From the NCBI GenBank assembly GCA_021292165.1, contig CM037876.1, positions 120,161,379 through 120,225,378 on the forward strand: DNA of 64,000 nucleotides, read 5' to 3'. This DNA is from Shinisaurus crocodilurus. Taxonomy: Eukaryota; Chordata; Lepidosauria; Squamata; Shinisauridae. Below are positions 11,449 through 22,869 of this stretch, one piece after another. The notes under the pieces are model-generated. The model saw only the letters and a program-made list of their open reading frames with translations. It searched no databases and was not told the origin of the DNA. Both the position numbers and the translations under genes were made by a program. Numbering within the stretch: position 1 is the stretch's first letter; every line of letters begins with the position of its first letter.

Positions 11449-11588
11449 ATTTAATTTTAATATAAAATTTTAATATAAAATTGTGTCTTCATTTTATTTA
11501 TTTCCATAAAAAGGCCCACCAAAATCCTCAGCACCAGGCCCATAATGCTCTTAATCCGGCCCTGTCTATGATCTATGAAATCTATGGA

Positions 11589-12003
11589 ACTCTGAATCTC
11601 AGCATTGCCTACACATTTGTATCATAATACAGGTTTTGGTGGTCAAGGATCTATAGAGTATTCTTGCTATAGATCTTTATTTTACGGTACAACCTTATGC
11701 CTATTTACTCAAAAGTAAATCATTATGTTTTCAACAGAGCTTAAACCCTAGTAAATCTGTTTAGGATTACAGCCACAGTGTGTGTGTGTACGCGCGCGCA
11801 TATGCACAAAGCTCCTTGGGAATAGGGCAAGTTAGGCATATAAAAAAAGGACTTCAGATATAGCACAACTTGCCACTTTAGCTAGCCCCAGAGATGGTGG
11901 TACAAGTTAGTAAAGATGAAGTATTTGGTTGGAATGCAGCTGACTCAAGATTACCAGGCTGCAGAGCTGACACAACATCCTGGACCATTTCAGCTCCCAA
12001 AAT
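11589..12003. other. Intergenic, no gene seen
   Basis: Contains a degenerate copy of the GTACAACCTTATGCCTATTTACTC...TTTAGGATTACAGCC repeat (about 11689-11776) and a short GT/GC tract. Nothing else recognised. Confidence 0.55.
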
Positions 12004-12249
12004 GTTTATTTATTTATTTATTTATTGTATTTAATACCCCGCCTTTTTTCCTGCAAGGAACCCAAGGCGGCTTACATAATCCTCCTCCTCTCCATTTTAT
12101 CTTCACAACAACCCTGTGAGGTCGGTTAGGCTGAGAGTCAGTGACTGGCCCAAAGTCACCCAGTGAGTTTCATGGCCGAGTGGGGACTAGAACTTGCATC
12201 TCCTGAGTCCCAGTCCAACACTCTAACCACTATGCCACACTGGCTCTCC
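12004..12249 (-). repeat. tRNA-headed SINE (Squam1/Sauria-like)
   Basis: Minus-strand copy. It starts with (TTTA)n, then CCTTTTTTCCTGCAAGGAACCC, AACAACCCTGTGAGG, CCCAAAGTCACCCAGTGAG, and ends at the tRNA-like head CACTATGCCACACTGGCTCTCC. Confidence 0.9.
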
Positions 12250-13110
12250 ATGTTCAAGGGCTACAGAAAAACCTAACACTTTGTATATTAATCATTTTGT
12301 TCAAGTGGTCTGCCAAGATTTAACTTAACAGTAGCACCAAAATAGCTGAGTCTCAAATATCACTGGGTACTGACATCTGTCAGAGCCACTTGTGACACAG
12401 GACAGGCTGCTTTTTTTTTTTTTTTTTTTTGAGGTACAGGGCTAAGTTATTAGCTGGTGCTGAACAAGCAAATCTCTCTTGGAGACCGTACACTCTTATT
12501 AGATAATTTCCATCAACTGTGTTTAACCTAACTAGTTTTGGTGAGCAATCCAGCTCCTGTTGAAATTGACAGAAATCCAGGTGATTTTGAATATTTAGGG
12601 CTGTAGCTCTAGCTGAGTTTTAGCCTAAACTTTCTGCCAGGCAACTGACTTGACCCACAAATCAGTTAAGGCAAGGATTAGTTCAATTGCAATCAATAGG
12701 ACTACCTGACTTACAGCTGCAGCTTAATTGTGGGATGGGCTAAGTTAATTGTGGGCTAAGTTACGCTAATCAAACATCAGTTCTTGCAGTCTATCAGCTT
12801 TTTAAAAAATGGTATTTCAGATGTCACAGAGAAACTGAAGTGTTTATCAATGTGGTCTTTACTAATGCAAGTAACAAATGCAGTTCAAGCTTCTCCAGAT
12901 GTAGCTAACATTCTGCCTTTAAACATTATGTGGAAGTAACGTAGGCCCAGTGCTGTTGTCTTCCCAGTTCTCACTGAGGTTTGCACAGGAGAATCTGACC
13001 AGAGGTTTTAAGATCAGGGTGTAAAACAAAAGGCTAGGTGATTACTGCAGCCACATTTTTCTGTAGTTGCAGGCAGATCAAAAGAAAATGTCAGACTAGG
13101 CTGTCTCTGG
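12250..13110. other. Intergenic, no gene seen
   Basis: No gene or clear repeat family recognised. A T-run lies at about 12412-12430. Confidence 0.5.
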
Positions 13111-13118
13111 GCATGAGG

Positions 13119-13779
13119 CAGGGATGCTGAAGAGTCCTTGGTTTTGAGTCACAAGTCTTTGGATCAGAGTCTCGAGTCCGAGTCCTTGGTCCAAATTGGT
13201 GACTCATGAGTCACGAGTCACTCCCAAAGCTGACTCCACGAGTTCCTATTAAAATCAATGGGGGTTCCCCCCCCCCCAAATAAGACTATTTCAGATGTGT
13301 GGCTTAAATAAATTCTAGGCACAAGTGTGCCTTTTTATTTCAAAACTCTGCCACTAATTTTGGCAAGAAGAGACCAGGCAGACAAACCCAGAATAACCAG
13401 ACAGGCAGAGGAGGCAGGGAACCCTAAAACAGGCAGGCAGAGGCCTTTGTCTTGGACAATTCAAACTGTGGAACTGGTTAAGAAGAGACCAGGCAGGCAG
13501 AGGAGGCTGGGAACCCCAAAGAGGCAGGCAGAGGCAGCCAAACCCAAAATGTCTGAAAGGTTGCATTTTAGGAAAATGATTTTAAAAAATAAACTTGCTG
13601 TACTTCCTAAAACCTATCCATGTTTCATTTGAGGAACACAATTTTGGAACACGAGTCCTTGGTCTCGAGTCGAGTCTCGAGTCCCATTAAAAATATTGGG
13701 ACTCGAGTCTGACTCGAGTCAGAGGGGGGACTCAGTCCAACTCAAGAGTTGAGTCCTGGAGTCTGAGTCCCCATCCCTG
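13119..13779. mobile_element. Non-autonomous hAT element with GAGTC-rich termini
   Basis: A 661-bp element with ends CAGGGATG and CATCCCTG and a perfect 8-bp target duplication GCATGAGG (13111-13118, 13780-13787). Both subterminal regions (about 13130-13245 and 13650-13770) are packed with GAGTC/GACTC words, including GACTCGAGTC palindromes. The centre (about 13370-13550) has two diverged copies of an AGAGACCAGGCAG...GGCAGGCAGAGG unit. No convincing protein. Confidence 0.88.
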
Positions 13780-13787
13780 GCATGAGG

Positions 13788-14335
13788 TCCCTGCATGAGG
13801 TCTGAGGAAAATCACAAACACTATGGAAAGTGGGGGCTGCCCCCTTACTCAGACTATGGGCCAGGACTTCTGATTTGGATCTTAAAAGCCCCCCTGCCCC
13901 TCACGCTAGGGTCCTGATCTGATTTGGAGGCCCTGTGCCTACTCTAGAGTAAAAATTTACAAACGGCGTAGCTGCTAGACACGGATTTGAAGCAATGTCT
14001 CTTTTGGCCCTAGGCGTAGGCCACAGGATCATCAGCACTGTGCTGACTGAGAGCACTTCGGTCAGCCTTCTGCCAGGTTCAGTCAAGACATGCATAAATA
14101 TCTGACCATCAGAGGGCTGGTGTAATACAGTGGTTAAGAGACCAGGCCATAAATCAGGAAGCCACTGGCTCAAATCTCATCTCTGCCATAAACTCATTTG
14201 TTGGCCTACTCTCTCTGCCTCGGTCCCTCAGCTTGCCAGAGAGCCCTGAAGAGCCTCCATCTGCCAAGCTGGAACAGGACCGCCGGGTGTGACGTCTTGT
14301 GCTCTAGAGGGCAAAAGCTCCAGCAAAGTGGGAAG
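13788..14335. repeat. Intergenic; possible old tRNA-derived SINE
   Basis: At about 14108-14225 GGTGTAATACAGTGGTTAAGAGACC followed by GGCTCAAATCTCATCTC looks like boxes A and B of an old tRNA-derived SINE. The rest is unrecognised. Confidence 0.4.
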
Positions 14336-16145
14336 GAATGGGTCATCAGATTAGGGTGGGAGCCTGGCTGACATTTACGGACAGGACAGGCCAAGCGAAT
14401 GGTAGTATGTGTGGGGTAACAAGTGGATTGGTGATGATTGTCAAGGGTGGCTGGTGCCCAGAGTCATGGCTGAGTCTTTCTCACTGTTGGGATAGGCTGC
14501 TTCATGTGACTATACCCCTTTTGTTTAGGGGTTTGTGGGCACTGACTGGTGGGTTGGTATGCGCTGGGATAAGGTTAGCCGAGAGGAAAGTGGGGAAGGC
14601 GCTGCAATAACCATGGCCACGGAGAGGGGAAGATATGATGCCAAAAGGGGAATGTGTCATCGGATTCAAAGAGGACATGGATGGGTGAAGGCCATCACCC
14701 CTTTGAGTCCCCCCCCTCAAATGTTCAGGTACCTGGTTGCTCGGTTGCTGGGCCTTCCAGCCTGGTGGTTCTGCTGTTTAACATGAGGTTGGTCTATAAT
14801 AAAAGTAAGACCGATCTCATCCATGATTTAATCACAGGTGAGGGAGCTGACCCAGCTTATATTACTGAGACCTGTGTGGGTGAGCTAGGTAGGATTGACC
14901 TGACCCAGTTGTGCCTACCAGTATACTCGGTGCAGCACCAACAAAGGCCAGAGGGCCATGAGGGTGGAGAAAAGTCACCACGGTCCGTAGAAATGCCATC
15001 GTACTCGCCAGGAAACCTCTTTTCCCTGGAGCAGGCTATGAGGACCTGTACCTCCATTTGGGACAAATGGACAGATTGGGGCTACTGTTGATGTACCACT
15101 CACCTTGCTGCCCAATGGCCAGGGCTGGCCCTCCTATGAGGCAGGCTGAATCCCCTGCTCAGGCAGTGGATCAGGAGAGGAGCTAGATTGCACTCCTACA
15201 CACACTGCCGAGAAGACCCCTGTGGGCACGCTTGCCGCACTGGCTCTACTCCCCTGCTGTGGCAAATGGCATAGCAGGAGTGTGGCAAGCAAGCACTTCA
15301 TCCCTCTGAACGGTATAGGATCAAACACAAGCAGCAAAAGAACAAAAAGAAGTCACAGGGTGGGGCCTCCCTTAAAAGCAACACACTGACCTAATTAACC
15401 AGCTGTGCTGATTAACGACCAGCTATAAATTAGTCTAGCTGAAGCCAGTCTGTTACTGTAGACAACAGCATTTAACCTTTGTGCTTTGCCTTGCTATTCT
15501 GGACTGGTCAGATTCCTAGACTCTTTGCTGCCCCTTGACCACTCTTTTGGATACCCTCTGACTGGCCTTGATGCTTGATACCACTGGTTCCTGTGAACTG
15601 AACTCTAGACCACTTAGACCTTGCCTCTGCCTTTTCTTGCTAACTATACTGGAACTCTTGTATATGGCCCTGGACTGGCCTGATTTATCTCTGTTATTCC
15701 TGAGACAATCTGAGCCAGGACCAGGGCACTTGCTGGCCTAGGAGCAGGACACAAGGTGCTTGAGAGGGTGATGATGACCCAGCTGCAGATGTTCTTGGAG
15801 GATACTGATTATGTAAATGCGTTCTGCCAGGATTCTGGGCCAGATATGGGACAGAACTGGCCTTGGTCGTCCTGATGGATGACCTTTATTAGGAGAGGGC
15901 CAGAGGGAATGCAATCTTGTTACTCTTACTCAATCTCTTGGCTACTTTTGATACCATTGACAAGGGTATCCTCCTGGACTGGCTCTGTGGATTGGGGGTT
16001 GGGGCACTGTTTTACAGTGGCTCCACTCCTATCTGCAGGGTAGCGTCCAGAGAGTAGCATTCAGTGCTGATAACTCAGCCCCCTGGCAATTATGCTGTGG
16101 GGTGTCACAATGTACTCTTGTCCCTGATGCTATTTAATGTATATC

Positions 16146-16371
16146 TATTTTATTATTTATTATAGTTATACCCCTTTTTTCTTGCAAGGAACCCAAGGTG
16201 GCTTACACAATCCTCCTCTCCATTTTATCCTCACAACAACCCTGTGAGGTAGGTTAGGCTGAGAGTCAGTGACTGGCCCAAAGTCACCCAGTGAGTTTCA
16301 TGGCCCAGCGGGGACTAGAACCTGGAGCTCCTGAGTCCCAGTCCAGCACTCTCACCACTACGCCACACTGG
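16146..16371 (-). repeat. tRNA-headed SINE inside the L2 remnant
   Basis: Minus-strand copy with TTTTTTCTTGCAAGGAACCC, AACAACCCTGTGAGGTAGG and the head CACTACGCCACACTGG. It interrupts the decayed L2 between its RT and C-terminal parts. Confidence 0.88.
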
Positions 16372-16766
16372 GTGCAGTCATTAGGAGCAAGGTGTCACCA
16401 GTATGCTGAAAACATTCGACTGTCTATTACATGTGGTTCCTGGGTCCAGGAATCAGGGAGTTTACCTCTTCTGGATGGCGTTGCATGCTCCCTGAAACAA
16501 TAGGTACACAGTTTGGGGTTGCTCCTAGATTCATCATTGACATTGGAAATCCAAGTGACTTCTGTGCCCTGGAGTGCCATTATGAACTTCAACTGGACAT
16601 CAACCCATTCCTGGACAGGGATAGCTTAGCCACCATGATCCATGCATTGGTAACCTTGAGACTGAACTACTGTAACACTCTCTCTGTGGGGGCTGCCCTT
16701 GAAGCTAGTTTGGAAGCTGTAGCTAGTGCAGAATGCTGCAGTGAGCCTATTGAGTGGGGTGCCATG

Positions 16767-16768
<2 letters not shown>

Positions 16769-16814
<46 letters not shown>

Positions 16815-16815
16815 C
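16769..16815 (+). repeat. (CA)n microsatellite
   Basis: About 23 uninterrupted CA units within the L2 remnant. Confidence 0.95.
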
Positions 16816-17389
16816 ACCTCTGCTGAAAGAAGTGCACTGGCTGGCTGCTAGTTTGCTCCTGAACCAGGTTCAAGGTATTATTATTAACATATAAACCCCA
16901 TAATCATTACTGACATATATGTTTATGACCAGATTACCTGAAAAGATTGTCTTCCCCTAAATAGACTCATTAAACCACTATGATCTTCAGGGAAGGCCTT
17001 GTTCTCCGTGTGACATTCTGTGGAGTCCCATCTGGCAGCAACACAGCAGTGGACATTCTCTGAGGTGGTATCCACCCTCTGGAATGACCTCCCCCCTGTG
17101 ATAATCAGCAATTGACAATTATGTGCTTTTGATTATTATTAAAATTTTACTTCTATACCCTGGCTTTCCCCAATCATTAACTTGTCCTAATATTATTGTG
17201 CTTTTATAATGATGTATCATTTTATAATTTGTTGTAAACCAATTTGGGATTTTTTAAATGGAAAGCAGTATATAAATATTTTAAAATAAATATGAGGATA
17301 ATCATACTGACCTACATTACAGGGTTATTGTAAGGATTACAAGATAATGTACATGAAGCAGATGAAACAGGCAAAAGTGTTATATAGAC

Positions 17390-17605
17390 CTGGTTCGCAA
17401 GTAATGGCAAATCGTAAGTTAATTAACCTCCCACTTTTAATCAACAACCTACAATCGGCCAGGTTGTGACTGTAATGTGAAAACCTGGAACACTGGCTTG
17501 TTTAGGGGCTAAACAACCCAGTGGTAAACAATCTAGCTCACTCCTGCTAGTGCACAACAAATCGTGGGCTAATTAACCCACGATTTGCCATTACATGCAA
17601 ACTGC
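17390..17605. mobile_element. Foldback element
   Basis: Arms TTCGCAAGTAATGGCAAATCGT (left) and ACGATTTGCCATTACATGCAAA (right) are inverted copies about 165 bp apart. A second internal pair (TTAATTAACC and GGGCTAATTAACCC) adds to the fold. No coding capacity, class unknown. Confidence 0.55.
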
Positions 17606-18395
17606 AACAGGGTTTCCATTTCAGTTCAAGAAACACTTACCGTACTCCTATTTCCCTTTTCCCTCTGCCTGAGACCTTGAGTAGACCAGACTAGGAGCAG
17701 GCCTGAGAATAGACCAGCCTGGGCTAGATCGGCCACTGGCCTAACTGAGTGCAAGGTTCACCTTTGCCAGGCCCCAGCAAATGCACAAATGTCAGCTGCT
17801 GGTCTTGCAGAGGTTCACCTCCAGCTCACAGCAGGGGCTCTTGCAAAACATCTGATAAGGCCAGTCCAGGCATCATTTCTAGGCCTCACTGTGTCACAGG
17901 AAGAAATCCTATTTTAGTGAGATTACCACATGAGGGGAGAAGAATGAGTTGCCAGATAAAATGTTGACTACACAATTGTTGCACAATGATTTCCTGTGGC
18001 TTTTTCAGTTCAGTTCAGTAAGGTTGCCTTAATGCCTTGTCCTCAATCCCAGGTTCAAAATTGTCTGTTGCCCCGTATTCAGATGATGAGCTTAAAAATA
18101 TTATTTTAGAAAGCCAGCAAAGATTAGACCACCTTTAAGCGTGCCTGGTGATAGCAATGCAAGGCTTCTCTTGTTTTAAGGTGTATGGACATGGAGCTCC
18201 AGGTGTCAAGACCAGGAGACTGGGAAAGGGACATGGCATACCAGCGGCCTGCAATGGAACTGAAGTGGCTGTAGCATGGATGGATCCTGCTATGTGATAC
18301 ATACAAGCAACCTAGACATCAAGTGCTCAGGCTGCATTCCCTCATGAGGGTGGGCTGTTGTTATCTCCAGAATCTAGAATTTCTTTGTGTCTTTG
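17606..18395. other. Intergenic, no gene seen
   Basis: No gene or recognisable repeat family. Confidence 0.45.
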
Positions 18396-18875
18396 AGCAG
18401 TGTCATAAGTATGTGAGGGGAGGGGGGAGTGTGAGAGGAGTGTGGAATGTTGAGATGTCTGCTGATTGGCTGAGGGAGTGAGAAGGGGTGTGTGAAACCT
18501 TTGTGATATAAACAGGAGGAGGAGAGTCTGAAGGGAGTCTGAGCGGGGAGTGGGTTTTTGTGAGAAGGTTGAGAAGCCTGAGTGGACTTGGGAGCGGGAG
18601 TCTTGTCTGGGAGAATTGGAGAGTGCAGTCTGAGAGTGAGAGAGGGTTTGCAGCATTTACAATCTCTTAACATTACTATATCTATTTCTTTACCCTTAAT
18701 TGTAATGAAATAAATTTGTTTCATTTCTAAAACTTAAAAGGAGTGGTCTGAATAAGTTACCCTGAAGGGGCTGGTGGCAGCGGAGGAGCAAAGAGAGTGT
18801 TGATTTTTGAAGCGCTTGCAGAGGTGGTGGGCTGGGCAAGGTGGAGGCGGAGGGAGGCCTGACGAGCAGCATAGA
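18396..18875 (+). mobile_element. LTR-like retroelement remnant
   Basis: The layout resembles a long terminal repeat. A TATA-like GTGATATAAACAGG lies at about 18503-18516, a purine-rich transcribed part follows, AATAAA lies at about 18709-18714, and then a possible primer-binding site TGGTGGCAGCGG (about 18772-18783) and a purine-rich leader. No gag or pol frame follows and I found no paired LTR, so this is at most a fragment. Terminal TG/CA boundaries could not be fixed. Confidence 0.4.
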
Positions 18876-20950
18876 CAAAAATGTTACTGCTAGAAATATG
18901 CCTGGAAATATCCCACTACTAAGGATCTTCATTGCCTCAGTGACACTGTGGTGTGAGTGTCCATCCATCTGTCTGTCTATATCTATCTGTATCATTTTCC
19001 ATACACAGTCGAGTTTTTGATTCTGTTACCACATAATAATTTGGCATTAATTCCAAGCAGTTCAGGAGAACCAGCAATATGGGAAACATAACAAGATGTT
19101 TGGCTTTGGAGTCACCCAATAACTCTTTCTATTCCCTTTGATAGGTAGCTAGAGCACCCCTGTCAACTGCTCTGATCCATGTTTCCTTCCTTGCTGCACT
19201 ATGGAAGAGCTATTCACAACATGGAAAGCAGGAAGGGGAGAAATTGTTCTAAATGGGAAGTGAAAGAGACCGAGCAGAAGCAAAGTAGATTCCCTGAGTG
19301 TAGAAAGAGATACTATCTCTGAAGGAAAACCATATGTGGGAGTTCAGGCTCAGTTTGCCCAAAATATTGCCTGGAATTGATGCAATCCTGACTAGCTTAA
19401 TCAATGGAACAAATTGTGCTCCCAGTCACCCACATGTATCATCCCAAGTAAATAAAGACTGTCCACTGTGAGTCTGTGAGTAAGAGAGGAGAATTTAGCC
19501 TACTGTGTGAGAGTTTTATTGGCAGACAATCCTATTGGGCAAGTCAAGTCAGGAGAACATTGCAAGCATGCCCAGGGTGGTTTCTAGAACAAACAAGGAA
19601 TCTAAAGGGATGAGAAGAATGTTTTTTAAGAGGGAGTCTGACCATCCGCCTGAAGCCTAAGGATTCCTGACCAAATGAAATGGAGGGCTTTTGTGACTCC
19701 CATTAAGGGCCAGGAAATACCACTAAAAGGTAGTTAAATATTTAAGTTAATCATTACCCATTAGCAACGATACAGGTGGTTGCTACTTTTAACCCCCATT
19801 GGCTCAGGAACATGATTGATCATATTTAATTCCCAGGAGAAGTCCACAGCAGACACCATACACTTCCTGATAGGGAGGTGAAAAAGCTGGTGTCTAACAG
19901 TACACAGCAATCTTCTAATTATGGCTTTTGGTGCAGAGTAATGATTAATGCAAGACATTTCCTTTGGGAGAGGCGGCTTTAAACAGAGCAGGCTAAGCTA
20001 CTGCCTTGACTAAGCAGTGTGGACATGAGCTCGTTGTGAATATCCAAATATGAAGTTGGCTTGAATACAATAACTTACTTCTTAGTAGACATGCAGAAGA
20101 TTGCTCAGTTTTACAATATTTGTGAAATAATGCAAGAGCCAGTTCACCGATGTGAATTAAAAAGCAAAGCAAAGGTGTGTTGACCCCTGTGTGTTGACCC
20201 CATGTCTGAAGATAGGGAGAAAAGGTAATGTAATAATCAAAATCTCTATAGCACTTTTCACTGTCCAAGGTCTTTCCATTTCCAGTTTCATCCATTTATT
20301 TTTCCCAGTAATCTTTGCAGCAGATTAAATATTTGCCAAAGCTCACCCAGTAAGCATAATTGCTAGGCAGGGAGGGATTTGAATTTGTTCCTCCGATGGT
20401 TGGACCCAGCTTCGATCCATCTCACATGACTGTGTACTGATCACAATGCTGCAAGCACTGGACAAGTGCGCTTCGTTCACCCTTTGCCTTCCTCTTGTGG
20501 GGAAGGTAAAAGATGTGCAAAGCCAGCTCCCTAGTTGAAGCACTGACTGGAAGAGCTCCAGCCGCACTTTGGCCAGAGTCGCCAGACATCCAGTTCTGCC
20601 AGTGGGTGGGGCCCCGTCCCTGATGACACGGACAGGTCTCCACCCCCAATGGTCATCTGAAGGGGGCAGTCCAGCCCCCAGAGCCAATCCGGTTCCCCAC
20701 CCCTGCTGTAAGGATTACTAAGATAGTGAACAGGCATCTAAAATGCTATATAAATGCTAAGTATTATACCCATTTTGAATGCAAGCAATATGAAATTGAA
20801 TGGCCACTCCATTGTCTGCTTTTTAAATTTAATTTTGTGCCTTTTGAGCCAGACTTCAAGTCTGAGGTTGCTGCCTTGGTCATGTGCAGTTTGTCGCATC
20901 GGACTGTTCATTTGATCTTGTGCAGGTGTTTAGCTTGCTGCTAGCATGGG
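18876..20950. other. Intergenic, no gene seen
   Basis: No supported gene. About 20245-20420 has the flavour of an old MIR-like tRNA-derived SINE (GCACTTTTCACTGTCCAAGG ... AAAGCTCACCCAGTAAG ... GGATTTGAATTTG). At about 20600-20705 a sequence ending GGTTCCCCACCCCTG resembles a hAT terminus. Confidence 0.45.
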
Positions 20951-21066
20951 CTTGAATGGATCCAAAGGTTCCCTTTCTCTGACAAAAGGGGTCTTCCTCT
21001 GATGGAAGGAGTCCTTCCATTGGAGGAAGAGCCTTTCCGTCAGAGGAAGATAACCTTTGGATCCAA
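20951..21066. mobile_element. Foldback element
   Basis: Terminal arms GGATCCAAAGGTT (20958-20970) and AACCTTTGGATCC (21052-21064) are perfect inverted repeats. Internal CTTCCTCTGATGGAAGG and CCGTCAGAGGAAG pair as well. A related layout occurs at about 54830-55030. Confidence 0.6.
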
Positions 21067-22526
21067 CTGCCAGGGCCATGAGCAGCAGTCTGAGGTAAGA
21101 TAGGATCCAGGCACTGTGGGTGACCATGGAACGTGAATATAACAGTACTGTAGTGCTAACTTGATGATATACCATGTAGTGTAGATCTGGCCCAGGAGGT
21201 AGGACCAAATAATAACCAAGGATATAGGAATACACCAGAGCTCAGGAAGACCTTCCTGCTTGAACAAGGCACAACTGAAACAGGAAGCATTCGATCTGCT
21301 GCCAAGGAAGACCCAGTGGCCGGCATGAATGGGCGGAATCAGCCTGGGGCCTAAAGGTACTTCACGGAGAAGCTGCCTGCCACATGTCGTTCAGTGATTC
21401 ACCACATGGGACAGCCCTGTATAGATCCAGCAGCTTCTGACACCAACCCAATAAGTAGTATAAATGCCCACTTTCATGTTTCTTGGAAAAGAAAAGCAAT
21501 TACTATGTGCCCTTCCCACTGAATTGAGGATTATTTTAGTCCTTGACCCAGTTGTTCATATATGATTTGTTTTGTGAAAACAACAACCTTATAATGTATA
21601 TTTGTCATAGCAGATTTATCCCAGCAATTATGGCAAACATTAGCAGGTACTTCTTAAAAGCCTGTTTCAAGCATGTGAGTATGAAGGACACACAACTATT
21701 AACACCTAAGAGCTTATATTTCACTCTAGACCAGTCGTATATAGAAGTGAGAAGACAGAGTGTACATGAAAAGTGCTAAACTAATCTTTTGTGAACAGAT
21801 GAAAGTACCAGCAGACGCCAAGCAAAAGCACCAATTCTGTTGGAAATGCTGTTTAAGAGTTGCCTTTATCTGACATTGGAACTTAAAGATTTAGCAGTTT
21901 CCATACGCATGTGCTTTAGAATAGAAATGAAATTGTGTTACTGTTACTAAATACAGTTTCCCGGAAAGGCTTTCGGAGTCTCTCAAGCTACACCTGTAGA
22001 ATTGTATCAAATCATATCATATCAGAAGTCTCCCTGAAAGGATGGTTTAGCATATTAGTAGATGCGAGTGTGGAAAACAGACAAATCCAGATTCTTAGAC
22101 AGAACAGAGAGTAGCAGTTCAAGTTCTGCTACTGAATACTCCATGAGCTCTTCACCTTGATTGATTTTAATTGATTTTGATCCCCTTCTAATATTTTTAA
22201 AACTTATAATAGTCAAGTGCACAGCCTCCTATTCTATTCACTGCTTGGCAACAACAGGAAGAGTTTTTAAAAACTTATGTCCCTGTATTGCTAATCTCTA
22301 TATTTTCTTTTGAGGTAACAAATGTCGTCGTCCCCCCAAAAAACCTCTTTAGCCACCTTGAGTGCCATTTTCTTGGTAGAAAAGCAGGGTAGAAATCAAA
22401 TCAACTCTATAAATAAACAAATATTTATGAATGGAGCATGATTGTCCATTGGCCAATTCTGCGGAACATCTTTTTTAAAGCGCTATCCTACAGGAAAGTT
22501 CCTGCATGAGGAGGCTGTGTCATCAA
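21067..22526. other. Intergenic, no gene seen
   Basis: No gene. At about 22355-22430 CACCTTGAGTGCCATTTTC...GGTAGAAATCAAATCAACTCTATAAATAAA resembles an L2-type LINE 3' end. Confidence 0.45.
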
Positions 22527-22701
22527 CAGGCCTGTGGCTCACACTGGCTCAGCTTGTCTGAGCGTGGAAAGCTAAGCAGGGTCAAGCCTGGTTGTTACTT
22601 GGATGGGAGACCCCTCCTCTAGTTTCCTGCATTGAGCAGGGGGTTGGATTCAATGGCCTTGTAGGCCTCTTCCAACTCTTTGATCTATGAAATCTATGAA
22701 A
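22527..22701 (+). repeat. 5S-rRNA-headed SINE with CR1-like tail, copy b (best copy)
   Basis: 22551-22613 matches the internal-promoter half of 5S rRNA: GGAAAGCTAAGCAGGGTCAAG, then CCTGGTTGTTACTTGGATGGGAGACC. The tail (CTCTAGTTTCCTGCATTGAGCAGGGGGTTGGATTC...GGCCTTGTAGG...TTCCAACTCT) is the CR1 3' end and closes with ATCTATGAAATCTATGAAA in place of CR1's ATTCTATG. Full length about 175 bp. Confidence 0.9.
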
Positions 22702-22869
22702 CCTGCTCTAGGGCCATGATGCACACATTCAGCTATATCATCTGGTAGCCTTCCCTCATTATAGAAAAATCGGGCACTTTATATTTTTATTTAGGGTTTG
22801 TAGATGCCACCAGCAAAACATTTTAAAAAAGTCATATAAGCAGCAGTTCCTCCCATAGGTACACCTTCA

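Larger units (their letters stand above)
6686..11564 (+). mobile_element. hAT element copy 2 with transposase remnant, captured exon and nested CR1
   Basis: A 4879-bp element with ends CAGGGCCGGATTAAG and CTTAATCCGGCCCTG and a perfect 8-bp target duplication TCTATGAT (6678-6685, 11565-11572). Reading left to right it holds a non-coding left part, a short exon-like unit with signal peptide and splice donor (7299-7377), a (GT)n tract, a fragment of a palindromic MITE (about 7690-7795), a 5'-truncated and frameshifted hAT transposase (about 7830-9400), a (TAA)n tract, and a 5'-truncated CR1 on the minus strand (9797-11448). It landed in the tail of a 5S-SINE. I call it hAT because of the 8-bp duplication, the TIRs and the transposase C-terminus. 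A Tip100/ZMYM-like subgroup is my best guess. Confidence 0.92.
14336..17290 (+). mobile_element. Decayed L2-type LINE, interrupted
   Basis: Broken frames resemble an L2 ORF2. About 14785-14960 (ACCGATCTCATCCATGATTT, TATATTACTGAGACCTGTGTGGG) looks like the endonuclease part. About 15770-16140 (GGATACTGATTATGTAAATGC, CTTTTGATACCATTGACAAG, CACAATGTACTCTTGTCCCTGATG) looks like reverse transcriptase. About 16500-16740 (ATGATCCATGCATTGGTAACC, CTGAACTACTGTAACACTCT) matches the same C-terminal region as the better L2 copy at 50.2 kb. The 3' tail near 17230-17290 ends in TATAAATATTTTAAAATAAA. Many stops and frameshifts, plus a SINE insertion, mark it as old. About 15120-15780 is unlike L2 and may be a separate insertion. 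Confidence 0.65.

Noticed and set aside
13327..13632. 101-codon open frame rich in Arg, Gln and Gly
   Set aside because: It lies inside the GAGTC-rich hAT element and follows two diverged copies of a GGCAGGCAGAGG unit; no domain or splice context.
22551..22613. 5S rRNA gene
   Set aside because: Only the internal-promoter half matches, always joined to a CR1-like tail and present in eight dispersed copies, so it is a SINE and not a 5S gene.
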